This document shows, one piece after another, positions 1 through 7,194 of a stretch of 7,215 nucleotides of DNA. The DNA is taken from assembly GCA_964541595.1 (NCBI GenBank), contig CAZIRO010000143.1:1-7215 (forward strand). The letters are read 5' to 3'. The position numbers and the translations under genes are program-made. Every line of letters begins with the position of its first letter. Position 1 is the first letter of the stretch. This stretch comes from CAZIRO01 sp964541595. Its GTDB lineage: Bacteria > Acidobacteriota > HRBIN11. The notes under the pieces were generated by a model. The model was not told the DNA's origin, ran no database searches, and worked only from the letters and a program-made list of their open reading frames with translations.

Positions 1-20
1 CTGGGGATAGCGCATGACCG

Positions 21-58
21 CATGCGGACCCACGGTGTCCCATGGCCTGTCCCGATTT
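21..58 (+). repeat. Dispersed repeat R1, copy 1
   Basis: This 38-bp stretch aligns without gaps to 6342-6379 at 33 of 38 positions; the last 24 positions differ at only one. The shared 3' part runs from GTGTCCCAT to CTGTCCCGATTT. The left half of the second copy forms a clean hairpin, but here the equivalent arms are degraded and pair only with a bulge. Both copies lie a few tens of bases upstream of a likely promoter. Dispersed, partly palindromic repeats of this kind resemble REP-type elements, but that is inference; no transposase is present in the window. Confidence 0.65.
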
Positions 59-70
59 TGGTTGAGCCGG

Positions 71-99
71 TTCCGGTCGTCTGGCGTCGGAAGTATAAT
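71..99 (+). promoter_or_regulatory. Candidate sigma-70-type promoter of the pilus operon
   Basis: A perfect TATAAT -10 hexamer lies at 94-99. At 17-bp spacing the -35 position reads TTCCGG (71-76), which matches the consensus TTGACA only in its first two bases, so the promoter is weak or activator-dependent if real. A better -35-like TTGAGC at 62-67 is 26 bp from the -10, which is too far. Transcription would start near 106 and leave a leader of about 114 nt before pilC. Confidence 0.4.
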
Positions 100-219
100 A
101 AAACACGGGACCGAGACGGGAAACGGGATGGACGGGAGTGTGGTCCCATTGGATCACCGGGTTCAACGCCATCCCGGTTCGTTTTTCCGGTTCGATTTTC
201 AGTAACGCACGAGGCGACC

Positions 220-1443
220 ATGCCAGAGTTTGCATGTCGGGTCGGTACCCCGAAAGGGGAGATCGTGCTAAAGACGGTCTATGCGAAATCCCTGGATCAG
301 GCACGCAAAGAACTGGAAAAACAGGGATACTGGGTATTTGAAGTTCGTCCGGCGCGGCGCTGGCGCGACTGGGTATCCGCACTGTTCATTCGACGTGCGT
401 CCAGAGTTGCCATGCATCGGTTCCTGATATTCAATCAGGAGTTCATCACCCTGTTGCGTGCCGGTTTGCCCATTCTGCGCTGTTTGGAAATCCTGGAATC
501 GCGGCAAAAAGACGCACTGTTACGATTTATCATCGCTGGCGTACGCGACCGTCTCCGGGCAGGTGCAGCGCTTTCCGAGGCGTTTGCCGATTTTACGGAA
601 CACATTCCATCCATTTATATCGCTGCTCTGGTCGCCGGCGAACGCAGCGGCCAGCTCGATCGGGTGTTGCGTCGGTTTGTAGAGTATCAGAACCTGATTT
701 ACGAAACCCGAAAACGGATTCTATCGTCCCTGACGTATCCAGTGATCCTGTTGAGTCTGGCGTCGATCCTGCTCGGTGTTCTGTTTTCGTTCGTAATCCC
801 CCGATTTCTGGACTTTTATCGAAGCATGAACGCGCAACTGCCGTGGATCACGATGTTCATTCTGGACGTCGCGGCCAGGATTCGCCGGTACGGGTTCTGG
901 GTGGTCAGCGGCATGGTCATCGGCGGGTATATTCTGTGGCTGGTATTGCATCACCTGCCGGATGTACGTCGCCGCTGGCACCGGTTCCTGCTCTCCCTGG
1001 GCATTTTCGGACGCGTGATGTGGATGTATGCCCTCGGACAGTTTGCGCACACGCTGGCCACACTGCTGTCCAGCGGGATGCCCCTCGTTCAGGCGATGGA
1101 AGTTGCAGCGTCGTCCGTCTGGAACCAGCATGTGGCGCATCAGATTCTCCATGCCCGTCAACTCGTCCGCGAGGGCATGAGCACACATGAAGCCCTGGAA
1201 TCCGCGGGTATCCGGGAGGATCTGCTCCTGGAAATGGTCCAGGTCGGCGAACAAACCGGGGCGCTCGATGAAATGCTGGAACACGCGGCTCGATTCCTGG
1301 ACGAAGACGTGACCACGATCATTCATCGGTTGATGGCCCTGATCGAACCCGCCATACTCGTTGTGATGGCTATTATTGTGCTCTTTGTGTTGCTTTCGGT
1401 ATACTATCCGATCTTTACGCTGGCGACATCCATGCAGGTTTGA
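220..1443 (+). CDS. pilC: Type IV pilus / type II secretion inner-membrane platform protein (PilC/GspF family)
   Basis: This 407-residue polytopic protein, a usual length for the family, is the cytoplasmic-membrane platform on which the assembly ATPase acts to extrude pilin or pseudopilin subunits. Two homologous T2SSF domains are visible. The first (about 66-195) holds the EFITLLRAGLPI motif and VAGERSGQLDRVL at 138-150. The second (about 270-395) holds FAHTLATLLSSGMPL and QVGEQTGALDEML at 341-353. Hydrophobic segments lie near 173-193, 225-245 and 373-395, the usual three-helix layout. The N-terminal 60 residues form the small cytoplasmic region seen in PilC/GspF. The ATG at 220 is chosen because GAGG at 211-214 precedes it by 5 nt. 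It heads the operon. PilC and GspF cannot be separated by sequence alone; the PilM-PilN-PilO genes downstream favour the pilus name. Confidence 0.93.
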   Translation: MPEFACRVGTPKGEIVLKTVYAKSLDQARKELEKQGYWVFEVRPARRWRDWVSALFIRRASRVAMHRFLIFNQEFITLLRAGLPILRCLEILESRQKDALLRFIIAGVRDRLRAGAALSEAFADFTEHIPSIYIAALVAGERSGQLDRVLRRFVEYQNLIYETRKRILSSLTYPVILLSLASILLGVLFSFVIPRFLDFYRSMNAQLPWITMFILDVAARIRRYGFWVVSGMVIGGYILWLVLHHLPDVRRRWHRFLLSLGIFGRVMWMYALGQFAHTLATLLSSGMPLVQAMEVAASSVWNQHVAHQILHARQLVREGMSTHEALESAGIREDLLLEMVQVGEQTGALDEMLEHAARFLDEDVTTIIHRLMALIEPAILVVMAIIVLFVLLSVYYPIFTLATSMQV

Positions 1444-1459
1444 TCCCTGGGGGACAACC

Positions 1460-3082
<1,623 letters not shown>

Positions 3083-3085
3083 CCG

Positions 3086-4051
3086 TTGCCCTGGTGGATG
3101 CGACTGTGGCGCCCGCGATCGTCCATTGTGGATGTCTCCCCGATGACGATATACATCGGGTACCGCACCGTGCGGTGTATCTGGCTGGAACGGGAAAAAC
3201 GCGGATACCGTCTGCAGCACTTTGCGGTCGCGCCTCTGCCCGCATCGACGTTGCAGGTGCAACCGTTGCGAATCCGGATTGAAGACCCGACAGCCCTGGA
3301 ATCCGCCGTTCGGGAAGTATTGCCCGCCCCGCCCCATCCCCGGCGCCCGACCCTGGTAATCCCCGATGCGAGTTGTATTTATATGCAACTCGACGTGCAG
3401 GACTGGCCGAAACGTGCTGAACAGCAGGCGGACCTGATCCAGTGGCAACTCCGGCGCCACGTGCGTCATGACATCCACGACTTTGCCGTCACCTGGCAGG
3501 TGATCCATCTCGCGGCTGCGGAAACCGTGGTGGGTGTACTCGCCAGCTGGCGCCCCTTCCTGGACGGTCTGGAAACTGTACTCGCGGCTGTGGGTGTGAC
3601 CCCGAGCTGGATCCTGCCGGAAAACCTCGTGATCGACAACCTCGTCTGGGGCGCACCCCAGGTGCGTGCGGAACTCATGCACCATCGGTGGATGATCGTC
3701 CACTGGGATCGGGAACGGTTGACCGCCACGTATTTCGATGGACCCAGACTGCGGTTCAAACGGAGCCGGACATTGCCGGTTCGGGATGCAGACACAGAGC
3801 GCGTGACCGTACTGTCCCGTGAACTGATCCTTCTCGGGACATATCTGCAGGATTTTTACGGCAACGCCCTGCCGGAATGGGCACTGCTGGACGGAGATGC
3901 GGCCGATCGGGTGCAGACCGATGTGCAGCCCCACGTGCCCTTCACACTGGAAACCCTGGACGTGACGCACCTGTATCCCCACGTTCCCCTGCCGGATGAC
4001 CCCGTGGCCTGGCACCCTACACTCAGCATGCTGGGGGGAACATCACCATGA
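3086..4051 (+). CDS. pilM: PilM-like actin-fold alignment protein, TTG start
   Basis: This 321-residue protein has no membrane segment. It probably sits on the cytoplasmic face and binds the PilN N-terminus, as known for PilM. The N-terminal strand region (about 20-50, IYIGYRTVRCIWL...YRLQHFAVAPLP) sits where PilM has its first actin-like motif. The stretch TLVIPDASCIYMQLDV, AEQQADLIQWQLRRHV and HDFAVTWQVI (about 89-140) follows the usual PilM pattern. Lack of a transmembrane segment and periplasmic domain argues against GspL. The aspartate of the family's DIGSSSVK-type motif is missing, so nucleotide binding is doubtful. TTG at 3086 is chosen because GGAGG at 3073-3077 sits 8 nt upstream; the in-frame ATG at 3098 would be 20 nt away. 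Only 3 nt separate it from pilB. Similarity is moderate, and the gene order strengthens the call. Confidence 0.75.
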   Translation: MPWWMRLWRPRSSIVDVSPMTIYIGYRTVRCIWLEREKRGYRLQHFAVAPLPASTLQVQPLRIRIEDPTALESAVREVLPAPPHPRRPTLVIPDASCIYMQLDVQDWPKRAEQQADLIQWQLRRHVRHDIHDFAVTWQVIHLAAAETVVGVLASWRPFLDGLETVLAAVGVTPSWILPENLVIDNLVWGAPQVRAELMHHRWMIVHWDRERLTATYFDGPRLRFKRSRTLPVRDADTERVTVLSRELILLGTYLQDFYGNALPEWALLDGDAADRVQTDVQPHVPFTLETLDVTHLYPHVPLPDDPVAWHPTLSMLGGTSP

Positions 4052-4665
4052 AATGGGCACCCTACTGGACGCTGAACCTGGCACGCCAGCCGTTCCGTGT
4101 CACCCGCTGGAAGATCAGTCTCTGGCTCGGCGTGGCGTTGCTGGCCGTATTGTTTCTGATCGTGGATCTCGCGCTGATCGGATACGAGTCCTCGCACGCA
4201 TACCGCATGTACCGGAAACGCCGTCAACTGGAACGTGAGATCGACCAGCAGATGCGCGCGATCCGGGACCTGCAGCGCGCCATTCAGCGTATCGATACGC
4301 CGACATTTCGACAGGAATGTGAGTTCCTGGTACAGCAGGTGAAGGCACGGAATTTTAACTGGTCAGAATTTCTGCAGGTGCTGGAAGAAACGCTGCCCGA
4401 TTCGGTTCGTACTCTGGAATTGCAACCCGAAACCACCCGTCTCCCCCGCGGAGGCACGGCGACCCGCATTCCGGTACGTATGACCCTGGAGGCGCGTTCT
4501 CTGGAGGACTTCCTGCACACGGTCTCGCGTCTGTACCGCAGCGGCCGATTCTCGGACGTCCAGGTGGATCGGGAGGAACAGGACAAGAACCAGTTCGGAA
4601 TCATCGCAATGTACCACGTGCCTTCGCTCGAATCCCGCACGCCACCGCCCAGGGGGGAACACTGA
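4048..4665 (+). CDS. pilN: PilN-like inner-membrane alignment protein
   Basis: This is a 205-residue bitopic protein. A short cytoplasmic N-terminus with NLARQPFR at 10-17 corresponds to the PilN tail that docks into PilM. A single membrane helix spans about 22-44, followed by a charged, probably coiled-coil stretch at 50-83. The periplasmic domain begins with NFNWSEFLQVLEETLPDSV (102-120), the characteristic PilN pattern, and continues as a ferredoxin-like alpha/beta domain (about 105-190). PilN and PilO heterodimerise in the periplasm and link the motor to PilP and the secretin. The ATG overlaps the pilM stop as ATGA, preceded by six G residues at 4033-4038, which implies translational coupling. 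In a type II secretion reading, PilM plus PilN would together equal GspL. Confidence 0.82.
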   Translation: MKWAPYWTLNLARQPFRVTRWKISLWLGVALLAVLFLIVDLALIGYESSHAYRMYRKRRQLEREIDQQMRAIRDLQRAIQRIDTPTFRQECEFLVQQVKARNFNWSEFLQVLEETLPDSVRTLELQPETTRLPRGGTATRIPVRMTLEARSLEDFLHTVSRLYRSGRFSDVQVDREEQDKNQFGIIAMYHVPSLESRTPPPRGEH

Positions 4666-5273
4666 TGCACTGGCGCACGTACGAACGGATCGAGTCCGTC
4701 TGGATGTGGATGACCCGACGGCGGTTGTTTGAATGGATCATCGGGCTGCTGATCCTGGACGTCCTGCTGCTCATCGGGGGATACAGCCCTCTACACTGGC
4801 TGCGGATGCGGCTGTATCAGGACTATCAGCACCTCCGGAACCGGTATACGGACGTCCGGAAAGCGTATAAAGAATGGACCGAAGCCAGATACCGCATGGC
4901 GTCCGCACGGGAGATCCGACAGGAACTGCTGACCAGGACGTTCCTGCCGGAAGATACCGGGTTTCAGATTCTGCGCGAACACCTGCAGGAACGGATGCAG
5001 GCGGTCGGTCTGCAACAACGCGACATCGGATACGCCTATCATACGATCGAGACGCCGCCGGTGACGCAGTTGAGTATCCGATTGACCGTTTCGGGGGAGT
5101 ACCGCCAGATCCGTCAGTTTATTCATGAACTGGAAGCATCACCGTATTTTCTCATTCTGGAATCCATCCAGTTGCGCTCTTCACAGGAAACCCATACGGT
5201 AACCCTGGATCTGCAGTTGCGCACCTATCTCCGGAAAGTCGTATCGCCACGCCCTGCGCCGCGGGCTTCCTGA
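4665..5273 (+). CDS. pilO: PilO-like inner-membrane alignment protein
   Basis: This is a 202-residue bitopic protein with a cytoplasmic N-terminus of about 20 residues, one membrane helix at about 21-39, a coiled-coil-like segment at about 46-90 and a periplasmic domain at about 93-190. That domain shows the PilO pattern: FQILREHLQERMQAVGL at 100-116, then LSIRLTVSGEYRQIRQFIHELEAS at about 136-159, in which a short helix reads the typical 'y.qi..Fi..Le' signature, and ESIQL at 166-170. It pairs with PilN. The start overlaps the pilN stop by one base (TGATG), with a six-G ribosome binding site at 4652-4657. GspM is the type II secretion equivalent. PilP would normally follow but does not; a glycoside hydrolase gene is next. 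Confidence 0.82.
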   Translation: MHWRTYERIESVWMWMTRRRLFEWIIGLLILDVLLLIGGYSPLHWLRMRLYQDYQHLRNRYTDVRKAYKEWTEARYRMASAREIRQELLTRTFLPEDTGFQILREHLQERMQAVGLQQRDIGYAYHTIETPPVTQLSIRLTVSGEYRQIRQFIHELEASPYFLILESIQLRSSQETHTVTLDLQLRTYLRKVVSPRPAPRAS

Positions 5274-5299
5274 AAGCAAAAGACAGATACGTCGCGTGG

Positions 5300-5315
5300 C
5301 CCCGCACAACCGGGG
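5300..5315 (+). promoter_or_regulatory. Small hairpin covering the ribosome binding site of the GH114 gene
   Basis: CCCCG (5300-5304) and CGGGG (5311-5315) are perfectly complementary around a 6-nt loop. The GGGG at 5312-5315 is the only ribosome-binding candidate for the ATG at 5325, 9 nt away, so the stem would hide it when folded. There is no T-run after the stem, so I do not read it as a terminator. Whether a 5-bp GC stem matters in the cell is not known. Confidence 0.35.
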
Positions 5316-5324
5316 TATTGCCAT

Positions 5325-6131
5325 ATGACCATGCGCCAGTTCGTGAGGTTCGCTCTGATTATCTGGATCGCACAGTTCGTCAGATGCCACCCGGAATCTC
5401 CCACATCCGGAACTCTGAACAGCCTTCGCTGGGTCCCTGCCATTGCAAATACCTGGCAGATTCAACTTGCGGACTATCCTGTGGATACGTCGGTGAATGC
5501 CGACATCTATATCGTTGACCTGTTCGATACGCCGGAACAGACCGTACGGATCTTGCATCAACAGGGGAAGTTCGTCGTATGCTATTTCAGCGCGGGCACC
5601 TGGGAACCCTGGCGACCGGATGCACACCGGTTCCCACAGGCAGTGATCGGGCGCCCGCTGGATAACTGGCCGGATGAACGGTGGCTGGATATCCGTCGCA
5701 TGGACGTGCTGCTACCCATCATGAAGGACCGAATTGAACGGTGTCTGCAAAAAGGGTTTGACGGCGTGGATCCGGACAATGTGGACGGATTCCTGCATGA
5801 TACGGGATTTCCGTTAACCCCCGGAGACCAGATTCGCTATAATCGCGCGATCGCCGCGCTGGTCCATCGGTACGGACTGGCCGTGGGGTTGAAGAACGAC
5901 CTTCCGCAGATCCCCGAACTCGTGAATGATTTCGATTGGGCGACCAACGAAGAGTGTTTTCAATACGGGGAGTGTGATGTGTACAGGCGGTTTATCGCAG
6001 CGGGTAAACCCGTGGTGAATATCGAATACCGGGGCGATCCGAACACGTTCTGTCCCATCGCGAACCGCATGCGATTCTTTTCGATGAAAAAACGTCTTTC
6101 TCTGGACGCCTTTCGCATTCCCTGCCGCTGA
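5325..6131 (+). CDS. Glycoside hydrolase family 114 protein (endo-alpha-1,4-polygalactosaminidase-like)
   Basis: This 268-residue protein has the GH114 TIM-barrel motif series: WQIQLADYPVD (44-54), VDLFDT (64-69), VVCYFSAGTWEPWRPD (84-99), LDNWPDERWLDIR (112-124), GFDGVDPDNVDGF (144-156), DTGFPLT (159-165), GLKNDLPQIPELVNDFDWATNEECFQY (188-214), AGKPVVNIEY (226-235) and FCPIAN (242-247). Candidate catalytic acids are in DPDNVD (149-154), E209/E210 and E234; the exact pair is inferred from position. Characterised members cut alpha-1,4-linked galactosamine polymers. A hydrophobic segment at about 6-19 suggests export or a membrane anchor. C21 follows it, but IAQFVRC is a poor lipobox. ATG 5325 is favoured over ATG 5331 by the 9-nt spacing to GGGG. 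It starts 51 nt after pilO with no clear terminator between, so co-transcription is plausible. Its real substrate is unknown. Confidence 0.9.
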   Translation: MTMRQFVRFALIIWIAQFVRCHPESPTSGTLNSLRWVPAIANTWQIQLADYPVDTSVNADIYIVDLFDTPEQTVRILHQQGKFVVCYFSAGTWEPWRPDAHRFPQAVIGRPLDNWPDERWLDIRRMDVLLPIMKDRIERCLQKGFDGVDPDNVDGFLHDTGFPLTPGDQIRYNRAIAALVHRYGLAVGLKNDLPQIPELVNDFDWATNEECFQYGECDVYRRFIAAGKPVVNIEYRGDPNTFCPIANRMRFFSMKKRLSLDAFRIPCR

Positions 6132-6138
6132 ACCCGGT

Positions 6139-6166
6139 CCGAAATCCGCCATCCGAAATTCGCCAT
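6139..6166. repeat. Tandem 14-bp repeat, two copies, internally period 7
   Basis: CCGAAATCCGCCAT (6139-6152) is followed directly by CCGAAATTCGCCAT (6153-6166), with one mismatch. Each 14-mer is two related heptamers (CCGAAAT then YCGCCAT), so the basic period is 7, the same as in the separate array at 6215-6306 but with an unrelated sequence. Confidence 0.8.
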
Positions 6167-6177
6167 CCCTTCCTTCC

Positions 6178-6213
6178 TCACGCCACCCACAGGTCGGCCA
6201 GGCGGAGGACGAT
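6178..6213. repeat. Direct repeat R2, copy 1
   Basis: These 36 bp are identical to 7159-7194. Weaker similarity extends outward: both copies have TCCCTTCC a few bases before the core (6166-6173 and 7148-7155, offset by a one-base indel), and the bases just after it agree as GATGGCA versus GATAGCA. The two copies bracket the heptamer array and the toxin-antitoxin genes. Read on the minus strand, the core encodes IVLRLADLWVA followed by TGA. Confidence 0.88.
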
Positions 6214-6214
6214 G

Positions 6215-6306
6215 GCAGGTCCCGGGTGTCGGGTCTCAGGTGTCAGGTCCCAGGTGTCAGGTATTTAGGTCTCAGGTCCTAGGTGTCCGGTGTTAGGTGT
6301 CCGGTG
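6215..6306. repeat. Degenerate heptamer tandem array, 13 units
   Basis: The sequence divides into 13 consecutive units: 12 of 7 bp and one of 8 bp (6264-6271). The consensus is roughly YYAGGTS, and the GGT core is present in every unit. Common variants are TCAGGTC, TCAGGTG and TCCGGTG. A 7-bp period does not fit coding sequence, and the minus-strand frame continuous with the adjacent repeat stops at 6265-6267. It resembles in kind the short tandemly repeated heptanucleotides described from some cyanobacteria, but the motif differs and no relationship is claimed. Confidence 0.88.
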
Positions 6307-6341
6307 TCCGCGCATCCTGGTTGACGGGTTATCGCGGGGTC

Positions 6342-6379
6342 CATGGGGACACGCCGTGTCCCATTGCCTGTCCCGATTT
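6342..6379 (+). repeat. Dispersed repeat R1, copy 2, with a perfect hairpin
   Basis: It matches 21-58 at 33 of 38 positions. The left half holds a perfect 7-bp stem, GGGACAC (6346-6352) and GTGTCCC (6356-6362), around a GCC loop; with a one-base bulge the flanking CAT and ATG could extend it. No T-run follows, so it is not a standard intrinsic terminator. It ends 14 bp before the -35 of the toxin-antitoxin promoter. Confidence 0.7.
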
Positions 6380-6393
6380 CAGAGGATAAATAG

Positions 6394-6417
6394 TTGACCA
6401 TGGTCATTGACCATGGT
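6394..6417. promoter_or_regulatory. Tandem palindromic operator, probable antitoxin binding sites
   Basis: TTGACCATGGT occurs twice, at 6394-6404 and 6407-6417, with a 13-bp period. The first forms a perfect 12-bp palindrome, TGACCATGGTCA (6395-6406); both share the palindromic core ACCATGGT. Phd/YefM antitoxins are known to repress their own operon by binding short palindromes in the promoter, usually with help from the toxin. Two sites, one on the -35 and one running into the -10, fit that mechanism. The assignment to this antitoxin is inference from position. Confidence 0.7.
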
Positions 6418-6422
6418 ATATT
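6394..6422 (+). promoter_or_regulatory. Promoter of the toxin-antitoxin operon
   Basis: TTGACC (6394-6399) and TATATT (6417-6422) are separated by 17 bp, with TG at 6414-6415 giving an extended -10. This is the best sigma-70-type promoter in the window. Transcription would begin near 6429, about 30 nt before the antitoxin start. The operator repeats overlap both the -35 and the spacer, as expected for an autoregulated antitoxin operon. Confidence 0.72.
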
Positions 6423-6460
6423 TAAGAGACGATTCAATACTACCCCAGGGGGACGTCACA

Positions 6461-6703
6461 ATGGAACGTGTTCCGATTTCCAAGTTTAAAGCATCCTGTC
6501 TGGCCTTGCTGGACCGGGTGAAGCGGACAGGACAGCCCATCCTGGTGACTCGCCGGGGTGAACCCATCGCTCAGATCCTGCCACCGCCGCCGCCAGAGCG
6601 TCCCAAATCATGGTTGGGCTCTTTCCGGGAAACCGGCCGAATCGTGGGCGATATCCTGAGCCCGGCAGCAGAAGAGGAAGTGTGGGAGGTCCTCCAGTCA
6701 TGA
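6461..6703 (+). CDS. Phd/YefM-family antitoxin
   Basis: This 80-residue antitoxin has an N-terminal dimerising, DNA-binding fold (about 1-40): the opening ERVPISKFKASCLALLDRV and GQPILVTRRGEPIAQILP are the classic Phd/YefM pattern. A proline run (about 39-44) leads to a C-terminal tail (about 48-80, SWLGSFRETGRIVGDILSP...EEEVWEVL), which in such pairs wraps and blocks the toxin. The tail's WLGSFRETG...GDIL pattern is common in antitoxins paired with PIN toxins. ATG 6461 is chosen because AGGGGG at 6447-6452 sits 8 nt upstream; an upstream in-frame TTG at 6407 lies inside the operator and promoter. It probably represses its own promoter. Confidence 0.9.
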   Translation: MERVPISKFKASCLALLDRVKRTGQPILVTRRGEPIAQILPPPPPERPKSWLGSFRETGRIVGDILSPAAEEEVWEVLQS

Positions 6704-7095
6704 GGCTGCTGCTGGATACCCACATTTTTTTGTGGAGTCTCCTGGAGCCGGAGCGCTTGAAGCAGCATGTCGCCACCGCTTTGGAAAACCCGGCGAATGA
6801 ACTGTGGCTTTCTCCTATTGTGATCTGGGAAGTGCTGATCCTCGCCGAAAAAGGTCGCGTGGTGCTTGAACCCGATGCGGTCACCTGGGTGCGAAAGGTG
6901 CTACAAACCATTCCCTTCCGGGAGGCTCCGCTGACCCATGAAGTGGCGATCCAGAGTCAGTCTGTAGAACTTCCCCATCGGGATCCGGTCGATCGTTTCC
7001 TGGCTGCAACGGCCCTGGTTTATGACCTGACGATAGTGACAGCGGACGAGCGACTGCTCAACGCGCCTGCGATTCCCACCCTGGCCAATCAGTAA
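6700..7095 (+). CDS. VapC-like PIN-domain ribonuclease toxin
   Basis: This 131-residue PIN-domain toxin would cleave RNA using divalent metal ions held by acidic residues. Visible motifs are LLLDTHIFLW at 3-12 with D6, SPIVIWEVLIL at 38-48 with E44, HRDPVDRFLAATAL at 93-106 with D95 and D98, and IVTADERLL at 112-120 with D116. The DTHxxLW opening and RDPxDRxL motif place it in the Sll0205-like PIN group (COG3744) often paired with Phd-type antitoxins. The catalytic set looks intact, so the toxin should be active and held in check by the antitoxin. ATG 6700 overlaps the antitoxin stop as ATGA, with GGGAGG at 6684-6689 upstream, giving coupled translation. A longer reading from 6610 would overlap most of the antitoxin and is rejected. 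The RNA target cannot be read from sequence. Confidence 0.9.
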   Translation: MRLLLDTHIFLWSLLEPERLKQHVATALENPANELWLSPIVIWEVLILAEKGRVVLEPDAVTWVRKVLQTIPFREAPLTHEVAIQSQSVELPHRDPVDRFLAATALVYDLTIVTADERLLNAPAIPTLANQ

Positions 7096-7158
7096 AACAT
7101 CTGCGGAATTCGGTTCTGGAATTCAGTGGTCCATTTCCAAAGTGAAGTCCCTTCCGTT

Positions 7159-7194
7159 TCACGCCACCCACAGGTCGGCCAGGCGGAGGACGAT
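7159..7194. repeat. Direct repeat R2, copy 2
   Basis: Identical over 36 bp to 6178-6213, in the same orientation, and starting 63 nt after the toxin stop. Together the copies delimit a segment with a repeat-to-repeat distance of 981 bp that contains the heptamer array, R1 copy 2 and the toxin-antitoxin pair. Recombination between them would remove the module and leave one copy of the repeat. Confidence 0.88.

Larger units (their letters stand above)
1..219 (+). other. Non-coding leader upstream of the pilus operon
   Basis: I see no credible gene here. The reading frame of the downstream pilC is open from an ATG at 22, but that ATG has no ribosome binding site, the probable promoter -10 lies inside the extension, and the extra residues match nothing expected of PilC/GspF. 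The segment contains a dispersed repeat (21-58), a candidate promoter (71-99) and four ACGGGA motifs (105-110, 116-121, 123-128, 132-137) in what would be the 5' untranslated region. A 6-bp inverted pair, GGGACC at 107-112 and GGTCCC at 142-147, could fold across those motifs. Confidence 0.6.
6132..6393. other. Repeat-rich intergenic region without genes
   Basis: This interval between the GH114 stop and the toxin-antitoxin promoter has no plausible coding region on either strand. It is built largely of repeats, listed separately: a 14-bp tandem pair, a direct repeat shared with 7159-7194, a heptamer array, and a hairpin-bearing dispersed repeat. I see no stem followed by a T-run that would terminate the upstream operon. 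Confidence 0.75.

Noticed and set aside
22..219. N-terminal extension of pilC from an ATG at 22, adding 66 residues
   Set aside because: There is no ribosome binding site at 22, a TATAAT lies inside the extension, the added residues do not resemble the family, and ATG 220 with GAGG gives a normal 407-residue protein.
6215..6306. CRISPR array
   Set aside because: Units are 7 bp and contiguous, with no spacers and no cas genes nearby.
6346..6362. Hairpin as intrinsic terminator of the upstream operon
   Set aside because: No T-run follows the stem, and the stem belongs to a dispersed repeat.
6407..6460. TTG start for the antitoxin adding 18 residues
   Set aside because: The TTG lies within the operator and upstream of the predicted transcription start, and ATG 6461 has a well-spaced binding site.
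6610..6699. Longer form of the PIN toxin starting inside the antitoxin
   Set aside because: The PIN fold begins at LLLDTH right after ATG 6700, which has a ribosome binding site and an ATGA overlap; the extension is out-of-frame antitoxin sequence.
7106..7124. GAATTC pair after the toxin as a terminator hairpin
   Set aside because: The arms are only 6 bp, each is itself a palindrome, and no T-run follows.
6178..7194. Integron cassette with attC sites, or transposon target-site duplication
   Set aside because: The 36-bp repeats lack attC core sites and inverted arms, are too long for ordinary target duplications, and no integrase or transposase is present.
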